DNA of 17,162 nt, from the NCBI GenBank assembly GCA_036272815.1, contig DATAYA010000235.1:1-17162 (forward strand). The letters are read 5' to 3'. The translations under genes were made by a program, and so were the position numbers. Numbering within the stretch: position 1 is the first letter of the stretch; each line of letters opens with the position of its first letter. Origin of the DNA: DATAYA01 sp036272815 (GTDB lineage Bacteria > Pseudomonadota > Alphaproteobacteria > Acetobacterales > Acetobacteraceae). This document shows positions 1 to 7,950 of the stretch, in pieces. The notes beneath the pieces are model-generated. The model was not told the DNA's origin and made no database searches. It was given only the letters and a program-made list of their open reading frames with translations.

Positions 1-798
1 CGCCGCCGTCAGCCGCGCGAGCCGATCGAACTCCGCCACGTCGAGCGTCTCCGCGCGGCGCTCCGGCGCGATGCCCGCGCGTTCGAGCAGCGCGGCACCC
101 CCGAGCGGACGCAACGCCGCCCGCAGCATTTTCCTCCGTTGCCCGAACGCCGCCGCGGTCACGCGCTCCATCGCCGCGAACAGGGAAGCCGGCGGCTGCG
201 TCGCGTGCGGCACCAGCCCGACCACGGCCGACTCCACTTTCGGCGGCGGCACGAACGCCGTCGGCGGCAGCCGCAGCAGCAGGCGCACGTCGCACACCCA
301 TTGCACGATGACCGAGAGCCGTCCGTACTGCGCGCTTCCCCGCTCGGCCACGATGCGCTCCGCGACCTCGCGCTGGAACATCAGCGTCATGCGCTCGAAC
401 GATGCCGCCTGCCGCAGCCATCCCACCAGCAGCGGCGTCGCGACGTTATAGGGCAGGTTCGCCACGATCTGCCGCGGCCGCGGCACCAGGGTTGCAAGGT
501 CGAGCCCGCGCGCATCGGCCGCGATCACGCGCAGCCGGCCGGGATGGGATGCCGCCAGTTCCTCGATCGCCGCGACAGCCCGCTCGTCGATCTCGATCGC
601 GACGATGCCGGCGGCCTCACTCGCCAGCAGCGCGCGCGTCAGGCCGCCCGGGCCCGGTCCGACCTCGACGACGTGCCGCCCGTGGAGCGGCTCCGCGGCG
701 CGGACGATGCGTGCGAGCAGGTTGCCTTCGAGCAGGAAATGCTGACCCAGCGAGTGGCGCGCCGCCAAGCCGTGCCGCGCAATGACGGCGCGCAGCAC
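1..798 (-). CDS. rsmA: 16S rRNA (adenine1518-N6/adenine1519-N6)-dimethyltransferase RsmA (KsgA), 3' end cut by window
   Basis: RsmA dimethylates two adjacent adenines in the 3'-terminal hairpin of 16S rRNA using S-adenosylmethionine, a late step of 30S subunit maturation in the cytoplasm. The frame is open for 266 codons and runs off the left edge, so the stop is not seen; the family is about 265-290 residues, so little is missing. Visible motifs are GQHFL near residue 18 (family GQxFL), the SAM-binding EVGPGPGGLT near 45-54, the acidic EID near 69-71 and the catalytic NLPYN near 114-118. The frame has an in-frame stop shortly upstream, and GTG at 798 is the only good start, 7 bases after the surA stop, so the gene is probably translated from the same message as surA. 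No clear Shine-Dalgarno sequence is seen. pdxA, which often lies between surA and rsmA, is absent. Confidence 0.95.
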   Translation of the reverse strand, partial: MLRAVIARHGLAARHSLGQHFLLEGNLLARIVRAAEPLHGRHVVEVGPGPGGLTRALLASEAAGIVAIEIDERAVAAIEELAASHPGRLRVIAADARGLDLATLVPRPRQIVANLPYNVATPLLVGWLRQAASFERMTLMFQREVAERIVAERGSAQYGRLSVIVQWVCDVRLLLRLPPTAFVPPPKVESAVVGLVPHATQPPASLFAAMERVTAAAFGQRRKMLRAALRPLGGAALLERAGIAPERRAETLDVAEFDRLARLTAA

Positions 799-805
799 CG
801 GCGGG

Positions 806-2128
806 TCAGACGCCGCGCTGATCGATCATCGCCTGGCGCTGCAACTCGCGCAACAGGGCACGCGACGCGAGTTCGGCGCGCTGGTCGAGGATGCGGTTGC
901 CGACTTGCTCACGGGATAGGGCCGCGAGATTCTTCTCGTCCCTGGAACAGAGGATCACCACCGCGATGCCGTCGCGCGCAATCAGCGGCCGGGAGGTCTG
1001 GTCCGGCTGCAGCGCCCCCAGCACCGTGCGGAACGCCGGCGGGCTGACGTTCTCGAGCACGATCGGGCCCGGATCGCTCGGCTTCTTGTTGCCCAGTGCG
1101 GTGTTCTCCGCTTCCATGGCGTCGCAGCTATGCACCGTTTTGGAGATGTCCTCCGCCTTCGCCAGCGCCTGTTGCTGCTGCGGCGTCGGTGCGTTGGGAT
1201 TGAGCTCGGTGGTGAACGGCACGAAGGCCTGGCGCAGCGACAGCACGGTTCCCATCTGCCGCCCTGCCGTCCGCTTGCCGAGCATCGAGACGATCAGGTA
1301 GCCGCCGGCGACCCGGATGGGATCGCTGATCGCGCCATCCGGCATCTGGTCGGCGATCTGGGCGACAGCGGGGTCGAGCTGGTTCTGGCGCACCCATCCC
1401 ATGTCGCCGCCCTCCAACGCATCCTGGCTCTGGCTGAACTGCGCCGCCACCACCGCGAACGGCGCGCCCTGGCGCAGCTCGTCGATGACGGTGCTCGCGA
1501 AGCGGTCGGCTTCGGCGGCGTGTGACGGCTGGTCGACCGCGATGAAGATCTCGGCCACATGGTATTGCGGCTTGCCGTCCTGCGCGCGGTCGAGGCGGAT
1601 CTGGTCACTGATCTCCGCCGGCGTCACCTTCGCGCGGTCGCCGAGCTTCTGGCGGATGAAGCGCAGCCAGCCGATCTGCACCCGCACTTCGTCGATCAGC
1701 GTCCGCATTGTGACGCCCTGCGCGGCGAGCCGCGCCTGCAGCGCGCCTGGCGGCATGTTGTTGCGCTGCTCGATGCCGGCAATCGCCTGCGCGATCGCGG
1801 TGTCGGGCACGACGATCTTGGCCCGAAGGATCGCTTGCAGCCGCAGCTTTTCGTCGATGAGCTGGCGCAGGATTTGCGGCCGCAGACGCGCAAGCACGTC
1901 CGGCGTCAGCGGCATGCCCGTGGAGAGTGCGAACAACCGCCCGCGTGCGTCGATGTCCTGCCGCGTGATTGCGTCGCCGTTGACGACGGCGGCGATCCGA
2001 TCGCTCTGCGCGTGTGCACAGGGCGCCATCCCGGCAAGCGCCAGGAATCCCAGTACCAGCGACAGTACCAGCGACAAGATCAGCGGCGCTCGATGCAGAG
2101 TTGTGCGCATGGGCATGCCTTCTCTCAT
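806..2128 (-). CDS. surA: Periplasmic peptidyl-prolyl isomerase / outer-membrane protein chaperone SurA
   Basis: SurA escorts unfolded outer-membrane proteins, including LptD, through the periplasm to the BAM complex. The 440-residue product starts with a Sec signal peptide whose hydrophobic core contains the duplicated block SLVLSLVL and which probably ends at AHA-Q (residue 40). It is followed by a SurA N-terminal domain (about 42-180), a parvulin PPIase domain (about 186-285, with GGDMGW and GYLIVSML) and a degenerate C-terminal parvulin-like domain (about 295-400) with two Cys (335, 394) that could form a disulfide. The first ATG overlaps the lptD stop as TGATG, which supports coupling. 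In-frame ATGs at codons 5 and 7 are alternatives, and codon 7 would give a more typical signal peptide. The location directly after lptD fits its client relationship. Confidence 0.92.
   Translation of the reverse strand: MREGMPMRTTLHRAPLILSLVLSLVLGFLALAGMAPCAHAQSDRIAAVVNGDAITRQDIDARGRLFALSTGMPLTPDVLARLRPQILRQLIDEKLRLQAILRAKIVVPDTAIAQAIAGIEQRNNMPPGALQARLAAQGVTMRTLIDEVRVQIGWLRFIRQKLGDRAKVTPAEISDQIRLDRAQDGKPQYHVAEIFIAVDQPSHAAEADRFASTVIDELRQGAPFAVVAAQFSQSQDALEGGDMGWVRQNQLDPAVAQIADQMPDGAISDPIRVAGGYLIVSMLGKRTAGRQMGTVLSLRQAFVPFTTELNPNAPTPQQQQALAKAEDISKTVHSCDAMEAENTALGNKKPSDPGPIVLENVSPPAFRTVLGALQPDQTSRPLIARDGIAVVILCSRDEKNLAALSREQVGNRILDQRAELASRALLRELQRQAMIDQRGV
2051..2074. repeat. 12-bp perfect tandem duplication inside the surA signal peptide
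   Basis: Two back-to-back copies of CAGTACCAGCGA occupy 2051-2062 and 2063-2074. On the coding strand they add an in-frame LVLS unit to the hydrophobic core of the SurA signal peptide. The copies are identical, including third codon positions, which suggests a recent slipped-strand duplication. Confidence 0.85.
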
Positions 2129-4329
2129 CAGAACGCGTTGAAGCCGACCTGGCCCACGGTCTTGAACGTGATCGTGAACAGGACCGTGGTGGCGCCGGTC
2201 TCACCATTGAAGTCGGTGTAGCGGCGATAGGCGCTGATGTCGAAGATGAAGCACTCGTTCTCGAACGTGCCGCGCATGCCGGCGAGCACCATCTTGTTGT
2301 GCGACAGGTCGCGTCGCGCATAGGCGGACACCTTCCAGGGACCGTCGTGCGTGGATGCGGTGAGTGCAACCTCGTCGCGCGGCACGAAATAGCTGGGTGG
2401 CGGCGGCCCCGGTGTCTGGAACAGGAAAAAGGGATCGACGTTGCTGTAGTAGTAGCCGCCGCTCAGGCTCAGGACCGGGTGTCCGACCGTCGCCACCGCA
2501 TCGGCCGCGTTGACGTCGAAATTGCGGTGATCGAGCCGCCAATGGGTGCCCAGGTCAAGCCAGCTCGATGGCGAGTAGCTGGCTCGCGCCACCACGTCCG
2601 AGGTGCGGTCGTTGAGCCCTGACTTCGGCGGGAAGATGTTTTCCTTCTCCGCGCGGTAGGATTGCCCGACGAAGCCATCGAGCGTAGAGCCGCCGAAATA
2701 CCAGGCGCCGTGCAGCGCGACCGCCGCGCGCGCTCCGCCCTCTATCCGGTCGACGCCGTTGAAGCGGTTGATCGCGAACAGGTTGGCGTCCGAGAACGAG
2801 AACCCGAGACTGTCCTCGTTCGGGTATTGCAGGGCCTGCGACTGGCCGATCACGGGGCTGACCAGCACCTGCGCGATCGGCTCGATGAGCTGCGTGCCCA
2901 TGCTGCCCGCGTCGCGGATGAAGGGCCAGTTGACGTGCACGCCCGCGGTGGGCTGCGCGCGTGCCGTGTCGACCGAGCTCTTCGGCCCGAAATTAGGCTG
3001 CTGGTTGAATTGGGTCGCGTTGTACGCCGCGGAATCGACATGCAGGATGAGGTTCCACATGTCGCCCAGATCGCCGGTGAACGGGCGCGACCAGTTCATC
3101 CGGGCGGCGATGCGCTGCGTGTTGGTGCCGACATCGCGGATCACGTTGAACGTGTTGAAGTCGAGCGAGAACCGGCCCCCCAGCGCGTCCGGCTTGCCGA
3201 AGAAACTGTACTCGTAGCGTGGCAGGACGGTCGGCAGCAGGTTCTGGCTGACGGTCAGGTTGAGCGCCTGATAGGCGCGCGCATCCAGCCGGGAATAGGC
3301 CCCGTCGCCGAAACCTTCGAGATAGACCTGGCTGGCCAGCACGTTCGGCGCGATGCCCTTGACGCGAAAATCGTCGAGGTAGGTGGCCGAGCTGGCGCGC
3401 TCGATGTCGAAACCGTAGCGCCACGTATCGTTCAGGTTGAACTGTCCGTTGGCAAAAATATCTCCCTGCGCGGCGCTCCGGTCATGGCCGACCGAGCCGT
3501 CGATCGTCATCACGCCGTCATTGAAGCGGCGGCGGTATGTCAGCTCGAGCGCCTGGGCCTGGTTTCCGATCGTCGGCTTGATGGTGAGGTCGGACTGTCC
3601 GTCGAGCACCCAGTAATACGGGATCGCGGCGAAGCCGCCGATGTTCTTCGACGACCCGAAAGACGGCACGAGGAAGCCGCTGGCGCGCTTCACCGATGGG
3701 TCGGCGTTGAAGAAATATGGAAAATAGGCGACCGGGACGCCGTAGATGTCGAGCCACACGTTGCGATATTCGATGCGCTTGCGCTCGAGATCCTGGGTGG
3801 CGCTGGCGGCGCGCAGTTGCCACAGCGGGGCGGTCTCCGGGTGGCGTGCGCAGAGGTTGCAGGTCGAATAGACCGCCTGCGACATCTCGTTGATCTCGCC
3901 GCTGCTGCGGCGGGCACCGTTGGCGACGAGCCTGCCGTTCTCGGCCAGGATCGCGCCCATGCCCCGCAGCACGGCGTCGCGCATGCCCTGCGTCAGCTCG
4001 GCGTATTCCGAGGACAGCACCTGCCCGTCCGGCTCGATCAGCGAGACGTGGCCGGTGGCGGCAACGACGTTGGTGTTGCGGTCGAACACGATCCTGTCCG
4101 CGAGCAGGACGTGGTCGTTCTGCCAGGCCTGCACATGACCTTCGGCCGTCACCAGCCCGCGCGCGCGGTCATAGACGACGCGGTCGGCGACGAAGGTGAC
4201 CGGCTGCTGCGACGAGGCCGGCTGCGCGCCGTTATGGCCGGAGAGGGCCGCGAACTGCGCCCACCCCGGCGCCGGCGCGAGGGCCACCCCGGCGAGCACC
4301 ATCAGCGCGACCGCAAGCGCGCGGAACAC
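2128..4329 (-). CDS. lptD: LPS-assembly protein LptD, outer-membrane barrel
   Basis: LptD forms the outer-membrane beta-barrel that, with the plug lipoprotein LptE, inserts lipopolysaccharide into the outer leaflet. The 733-residue protein has a signal peptide (cleavage near GWA-Q, residue 24), an OstA/LptA-like beta-jellyroll domain (about 45-155, with repeating GHVQAWQ and GHVSLIEP strands) and a large C-terminal barrel ending in Phe, as is common for BAM substrates. It has only three Cys: a CNLC pair (157, 160) and a single Cys at 693 in NECFIFDIS. E. coli uses four Cys in two interdomain disulfides, so the pattern here is reduced. The start is GTG at 4329, three bases after the lptG stop, and the surA start overlaps its stop by one base. 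The lptG-lptD-surA order links the inner-membrane, outer-membrane and chaperone parts of LPS export. Confidence 0.93.
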   Translation of the reverse strand: MFRALAVALMVLAGVALAPAPGWAQFAALSGHNGAQPASSQQPVTFVADRVVYDRARGLVTAEGHVQAWQNDHVLLADRIVFDRNTNVVAATGHVSLIEPDGQVLSSEYAELTQGMRDAVLRGMGAILAENGRLVANGARRSSGEINEMSQAVYSTCNLCARHPETAPLWQLRAASATQDLERKRIEYRNVWLDIYGVPVAYFPYFFNADPSVKRASGFLVPSFGSSKNIGGFAAIPYYWVLDGQSDLTIKPTIGNQAQALELTYRRRFNDGVMTIDGSVGHDRSAAQGDIFANGQFNLNDTWRYGFDIERASSATYLDDFRVKGIAPNVLASQVYLEGFGDGAYSRLDARAYQALNLTVSQNLLPTVLPRYEYSFFGKPDALGGRFSLDFNTFNVIRDVGTNTQRIAARMNWSRPFTGDLGDMWNLILHVDSAAYNATQFNQQPNFGPKSSVDTARAQPTAGVHVNWPFIRDAGSMGTQLIEPIAQVLVSPVIGQSQALQYPNEDSLGFSFSDANLFAINRFNGVDRIEGGARAAVALHGAWYFGGSTLDGFVGQSYRAEKENIFPPKSGLNDRTSDVVARASYSPSSWLDLGTHWRLDHRNFDVNAADAVATVGHPVLSLSGGYYYSNVDPFFLFQTPGPPPPSYFVPRDEVALTASTHDGPWKVSAYARRDLSHNKMVLAGMRGTFENECFIFDISAYRRYTDFNGETGATTVLFTITFKTVGQVGFNAF

Positions 4330-4332
4330 CGT

Positions 4333-5445
4333 CTAGCCGTCCTCGAGGTGCAGCAGCAGTGCCACCGCGAGAAGCAGGCCGGAGAGTGCGGGGACCCAGG
4401 CGGCGAGCGTCGGCGGCAGCGCGCCGCTCTGGCCGAACTCCTCGGCGACCTTGGAGACGACGAACAGCGCGAACCCCGCGGCGACGCCGCTGCCGATCAT
4501 CCGTGCGACGCCGCCGCGCCGCGCCGGCCGCATCGAAAACCCCGCCGCCACCAGCGCCATCGTGCCCGACAGCAACGGCAGGGCCAGCAGCGCCTGGAAA
4601 TGCAACTGGTGGCGGATCGCCGAGAAACCCGAGCGCTCCAGCAGCCGGATGAAGCCCGGCAGCACCCAGACCGAGAGCGTGTCGGGCGAGGCGAAGCTGT
4701 CCTGCACGCGGCCGACCGTAAGGTCCGTCGGCAGCGCGATCGCGGCGGGGGCGGAGGGCAGGTGATCAGGGGTGACCGTCTCGGCCTTCTGCAACAGCCA
4801 GTGCCCGTGGGCGAGTTCCGCGCTCTGCGCCTGGATGCGCGAGAGCAGCCGGTCCTGCGGGTCGAGGCGGAACACGCTGACATCGGTCGCGACCAGCAAG
4901 CGATGTTTCACGTCGACGTCCTGCGCATGCAGGATCGCGATGCCGCGCGGCACGAGCTGGTGGTCGGACTGGCGCAGCCAGAGCTGCCCGCCGGAGAGCG
5001 AGAGCGGGCCGGTGCCGGGTTGGAGATAGGTGTTGTTGAGCGTCTCCGCCCGCGCCATCATCGCCGAGGAGAGCGGGCTGACCGCCCCGGTCGCGAAAGC
5101 GCCGAGCAGGACCGCGGTCGCCACCGGTCCGCTGAGGAACTGCCACGCCGAGACGCCCGCCGCCCGCGCGACGATCAGCTCGGAGGAGCGGGTCAGCCGC
5201 CAGAAGGCGATGATGCCGCCGAGCAGAACCGCGAACGGCAGGATTTCCATGACGGTATAGGGCACCCGCAGCGCCGCGATTTCGGACACCAGAGCGAAGC
5301 CGACATCGGGCCGGGTCGCCGCCCGCCGCAGCAGCTCGATGAAGTCGAACAGCGACACCAGCCCGGTGAGCGCCGCGAGCATCGCCAGCACCGCGAGCAG
5401 GAAGAGGCGCGTGACATAGAGCGTGAGCGTCGCGGCGAATCGCAC
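4333..5445 (-). CDS. lptG: LPS export ABC transporter permease LptG
   Basis: LptG pairs with LptF in the inner membrane to extract LPS, powered by the ATPase LptB, and passes it to LptC/LptA. The product, 370 residues from the chosen start, has the YjgP/YjgQ layout: one or two N-terminal helices beginning with RFAATLTLYVTRLFLL, a helix pair around EILPFAVLLGGIIAFWRLTRSSEL, a central periplasmic beta-jellyroll region and three C-terminal helices. The RSSEL stretch corresponds to the cytoplasmic coupling segment. GTG at 5445 was chosen because it lies two bases after the lptF stop and gives the usual short N-terminus. The frame stays open to an ATG at 5484, which would add 13 non-membrane residues inside lptF. 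The TAG stop is three bases before lptD. Confidence 0.93.
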   Translation of the reverse strand: MRFAATLTLYVTRLFLLAVLAMLAALTGLVSLFDFIELLRRAATRPDVGFALVSEIAALRVPYTVMEILPFAVLLGGIIAFWRLTRSSELIVARAAGVSAWQFLSGPVATAVLLGAFATGAVSPLSSAMMARAETLNNTYLQPGTGPLSLSGGQLWLRQSDHQLVPRGIAILHAQDVDVKHRLLVATDVSVFRLDPQDRLLSRIQAQSAELAHGHWLLQKAETVTPDHLPSAPAAIALPTDLTVGRVQDSFASPDTLSVWVLPGFIRLLERSGFSAIRHQLHFQALLALPLLSGTMALVAAGFSMRPARRGGVARMIGSGVAAGFALFVVSKVAEEFGQSGALPPTLAAWVPALSGLLLAVALLLHLEDG

Positions 5446-5447
5446 TG

Positions 5448-6575
5448 TCAGGCGGTCCGCACGCGCAGGACCGCACGACGCCACGGCGGCACCAGCAGGA
5501 CCCAGGCGGCCATCGACCCGGGCAAGATCGCCTCCAGATAGATCAGCGGGATCAGCGACGGCACCCGGGCTGCAAGGTTCTGTACCGCCAGCTCCAGAGC
5601 GAGCAGCACCACCACGGTGCCGATCGCCGCCAGCGGCCGAATGATGCCGCCGTAGCGCCGGAACGCACCGCTCAGAACCGACACCAGCGCCACCAGCGCG
5701 AACGACAACACGGTGAGCGGCGTCGCCAGCCGCCGATGCGCCTCCACCTTGAACTTGCCGATGTCGTGCGGGTTGCTCACGTAGGCCGAAGGGTTCAGCA
5801 ACTCGGTGATCGGCATCTCCGACGCGTCGCGATAGCGCGGTGGACCGCTGGTACCGCCATCCGAGAGGTCGATCACGTTCTGCTTGAAGGTCAGCACGTC
5901 GAGCCGCCCGGTCTGGCGGTCGATCTGCTCGCGCGAGCCGTTCTCCAACAGCACGCGCGGGCCCGCAGGCCCGCTCACCAGCCGGCCGCGCTCCGCCAGG
6001 ATCGTCGCGTGCGCATTCTGCTGCCGCGCGTCATCCACGAGGACGCCGTGCAGCGTGCCGTCGGCGTCCTTCTGCCGGACATAGACGGTGAGCTTGTCGG
6101 AGATCGGCGTGAACACGCCCTCCTGCAGCAGGAAGGCGGCCATGCGATTGCGGATCTCGAACTCATAGGTGCGGAACGCGCCGAAGCTCGCTGGCACCAC
6201 CCAGACCGTCAGGCCGTAGCAGACGCTCGTGGTGAGCACCGCCAACGCCAGCGCCGGACGGGCGAGCGACCAGTCCGACAGGCCGGCCGCGCGCATCACC
6301 GTCAGCTCGCGATCGCCGGCAAGCCGCTGATAGACGAACTGCACGACGGCAAACGTCGTGATCGGCAGGATCACGGCGACAAAGTTCGGCACCAGCAGCG
6401 CGGTCAGGCGCAGGAACACCGCGGGCGACAGGCCGTGCTCGATCACGAGCTGCACGAAGTGCAACGACTGCGTCAGCCAGATCAGGGCCACCAGCCCGGT
6501 CGTGGTGGCGATCAGCGCGAAAGCGAGCTGGCGGAATACGTAGCGGTCGAGGCAGGTGATGAGCGGTCGCGTCAT
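5448..6575 (-). CDS. lptF: LPS export ABC transporter permease LptF
   Basis: LptF is the second permease half of the LptB2FG inner-membrane LPS extractor. The 375-residue protein has the family topology: N-terminal segment ITCLDRYVFRQLAFALIAT leading into helix 1, further helices near 50-120 separated by the cytoplasmic coupling element GDRELTVMRAAGLSDW, a periplasmic jellyroll (about 130-265) and three C-terminal helices. The ATG at 6575 is preceded by AGGA six bases upstream (minus strand, 6585-6582), a clear ribosome site. A nearby ATG at 6582 is in another frame. The gene follows a 61-base gap containing a strong hairpin at the end of hemY, so it may have its own promoter or be uncoupled from the upstream genes. 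The stop is two bases before the lptG start. Confidence 0.94.
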   Translation of the reverse strand: MTRPLITCLDRYVFRQLAFALIATTTGLVALIWLTQSLHFVQLVIEHGLSPAVFLRLTALLVPNFVAVILPITTFAVVQFVYQRLAGDRELTVMRAAGLSDWSLARPALALAVLTTSVCYGLTVWVVPASFGAFRTYEFEIRNRMAAFLLQEGVFTPISDKLTVYVRQKDADGTLHGVLVDDARQQNAHATILAERGRLVSGPAGPRVLLENGSREQIDRQTGRLDVLTFKQNVIDLSDGGTSGPPRYRDASEMPITELLNPSAYVSNPHDIGKFKVEAHRRLATPLTVLSFALVALVSVLSGAFRRYGGIIRPLAAIGTVVVLLALELAVQNLAARVPSLIPLIYLEAILPGSMAAWVLLVPPWRRAVLRVRTA

Positions 6576-6581
6576 GCCCCA

Positions 6582-6585
6582 TCCT
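6582..6585 (-). promoter_or_regulatory. Ribosome binding site of lptF
   Basis: On the minus strand AGGA sits six bases before the ATG at 6575, inside AGGATGGGGC. It decides between this start and an out-of-frame ATG at 6582. Confidence 0.6.
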
Positions 6586-6602
6586 ACCGCGCTGCCCCGG
6601 AG

Positions 6603-6614
6603 CGGCGAAAGCCG
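6603..6614. other. Small GNRA-type hairpin between hemY and lptF
   Basis: CGGC-GAAA-GCCG on the plus strand forms a four-pair stem with a GAAA loop, extendable by three more pairs (GGA/TCC) across one bulged G. On the transcribed minus strand the loop reads TTTC, so the GNRA tetraloop would exist only in an antisense transcript. There is no T-run. Its function is unknown and chance is possible at this G+C level. Confidence 0.3.
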
Positions 6615-6629
6615 TCCGTCGCGCGCGCG

Positions 6630-6657
6630 GCCGCGATCAGCCCTCCGTGATCGCGGC
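6630..6657 (-). terminator. 10-bp perfect hairpin over the hemY stop codon (terminator-like or processing stem)
   Basis: GCCGCGATCA (6630-6639) and TGATCGCGGC (6648-6657) are exact inverted complements around an 8-base loop, giving a 10-bp stem without mismatch. The hemY stop codon (6639-6637) is the inner end of one arm. In the minus-strand transcript the loop is CGGAGGGC. No T-run follows, so it is not a classical intrinsic terminator. It could cap or protect the upstream message, cause partial attenuation before lptF, or guide processing. Confidence 0.5.
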
Positions 6658-7950
6658 GAGGGCCTGCGGCGGCGTCTGCGCCGGCGGCGACTCGGGCGCC
6701 ACCAGCACGGCGGCGGCCGGCGTGCGCCAGGTGATCCGGCCGGCGACGTGGCACACCGGGCAGGCGCCATGCCAGACCGGATGGATGGTGCCGCAGGCCT
6801 CGCAGCGCCAGACCGGATCGGGGTCGGCGGCGGCGGCGTGACGGAGCGCGTCGCGCGCGGTCTCGCTCCCCGGCGCTTCCGCCTCGGCGATGTCGGCGAG
6901 CAGCATCCAGACCCGACGCTGGTTGAGGCCGGCGTCGCGCGCCGCCTCCGCATGGCGCCGCGCCGCGCCGATGAGGCCCGCCTCCAGCTCGGTGCGGGCG
7001 ACCAGCAGGAGGCTTTCGGGGGAAACGGGATTGGCCTGCGCCAGCTTCTCGGCCGCCTTGAGCCGCGGCAGTGGGGCGGTCAGGGGTGCCAGCGCGAAGT
7101 CGGCGAGGTCGGGATGCGGCGCTGCCTCCCAGGCACGCCGGATCACGTCCTGCGCCCGGCCCTCGCGGCCCGCCGCGCGCAGGCGGCTTGCATAGGCGAG
7201 GGCGGCCGGGGCGAGCGTCGGGTCGGCGGCAAAGGCCTGACGGGCGAGCTTGAGGGCCGCGTCCTCGTCCGGCTCGGCGGCGGCGGCGGCCGTCCCGACC
7301 GCCGCCAGCGGGCCGTCGGGGCCGGTGAGTGCGAGCGCCTGCTTCCAGTCGCCGGCGCGGATCGCAAGCTGGGCACGCTCGCTCCGCAGCCAGAGCGAGC
7401 CGGGGTGCGCCGCCTCGGCGCGTCCTGCGAGTTCGGCCGCGGCCGGCCAGTCCTGGCGCGCGATCGCCTGCCGCAGCAGCCCGCGCAGGCCGAGGAAGCG
7501 GGCATCGTCGCGCTCGGTCAGCGCCCGGTAGAGGCTCTCGGCCTCGCCCTCGTGGCCGAGGCGGCGGGCCGATTCCGCGGCCAGGAGCAGCGTCTGCGGC
7601 GTGTCGCCGAGCAGCCGTCGGGAGCGGGCGGACAGGCGCCGCGCCTCCGCGCTCTCGCCGGCGGCGAGTGCGAGCAGCGTGCCCGTCACCGCCTCGTCGC
7701 CGAGCCGCCGTGCCCGCCCCGCCCGCGCCCGCCGCAGCCGCCGCGGCAGGCGCAGCAGGCCGAAGAGGAGGCGCAGGATCACGACCAGCAGCACCACGAG
7801 CACGACCAGCGCCAGCACCGCGAACGGCGTCGTGGTCTGGACCGTGGTGGTCCCGAATTGTGCGGCCACATGCCCCGGCAGGCCTGCGACCCACCACGCG
7901 ACGGCGACGACGATCGCCGCCAGCACCAGGAACGCGACGACGCGGCGCAT
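6637..7950 (-). CDS. hemY: HemY-family membrane TPR protein with C-terminal four-Cys metal knuckle
   Basis: This is a HemY N-terminal-domain protein, named for its place in heme operons. Its biochemical role is unsettled, and it is not the oxygen-dependent protoporphyrinogen oxidase of Bacillus, which has the same symbol. The 437 residues show two N-terminal membrane helices (about 4-23 and 43-66), a basic stretch (68-83) and a long alpha-helical TPR-like body (about 85-375). The end carries WRCEACGTIHPVWHGACPVC with Cys 383, 386, 397 and 400, a C-x2-C-x10-C-x2-C zinc or rubredoxin-type knuckle. A Pro/Ala-rich tail follows. The ATG at 7950 overlaps the preceding gene's stop as TGATG. The layout of membrane helices, TPRs and terminal tetracysteine recalls LapB, which controls LPS synthesis. 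LPS export genes follow directly. Confidence 0.85.
   Translation of the reverse strand: MRRVVAFLVLAAIVVAVAWWVAGLPGHVAAQFGTTTVQTTTPFAVLALVVLVVLLVVILRLLFGLLRLPRRLRRARAGRARRLGDEAVTGTLLALAAGESAEARRLSARSRRLLGDTPQTLLLAAESARRLGHEGEAESLYRALTERDDARFLGLRGLLRQAIARQDWPAAAELAGRAEAAHPGSLWLRSERAQLAIRAGDWKQALALTGPDGPLAAVGTAAAAAEPDEDAALKLARQAFAADPTLAPAALAYASRLRAAGREGRAQDVIRRAWEAAPHPDLADFALAPLTAPLPRLKAAEKLAQANPVSPESLLLVARTELEAGLIGAARRHAEAARDAGLNQRRVWMLLADIAEAEAPGSETARDALRHAAAADPDPVWRCEACGTIHPVWHGACPVCHVAGRITWRTPAAAVLVAPESPPAQTPPQALAAITEG

Noticed and set aside
5446..5484. lptG start at ATG 5484
   Set aside because: It would overlap lptF by 37 bases and add polar residues foreign to the family; GTG 5445 fits the family N-terminus and the 2-base spacing.
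2662..5541. Very long plus-strand open frame (959 codons) antisense to lptG and lptD
   Set aside because: It is Arg/Glu/His/Gln-rich without domains, and lies exactly opposite two well-recognised genes. High G+C coding DNA routinely leaves the complementary frame open.
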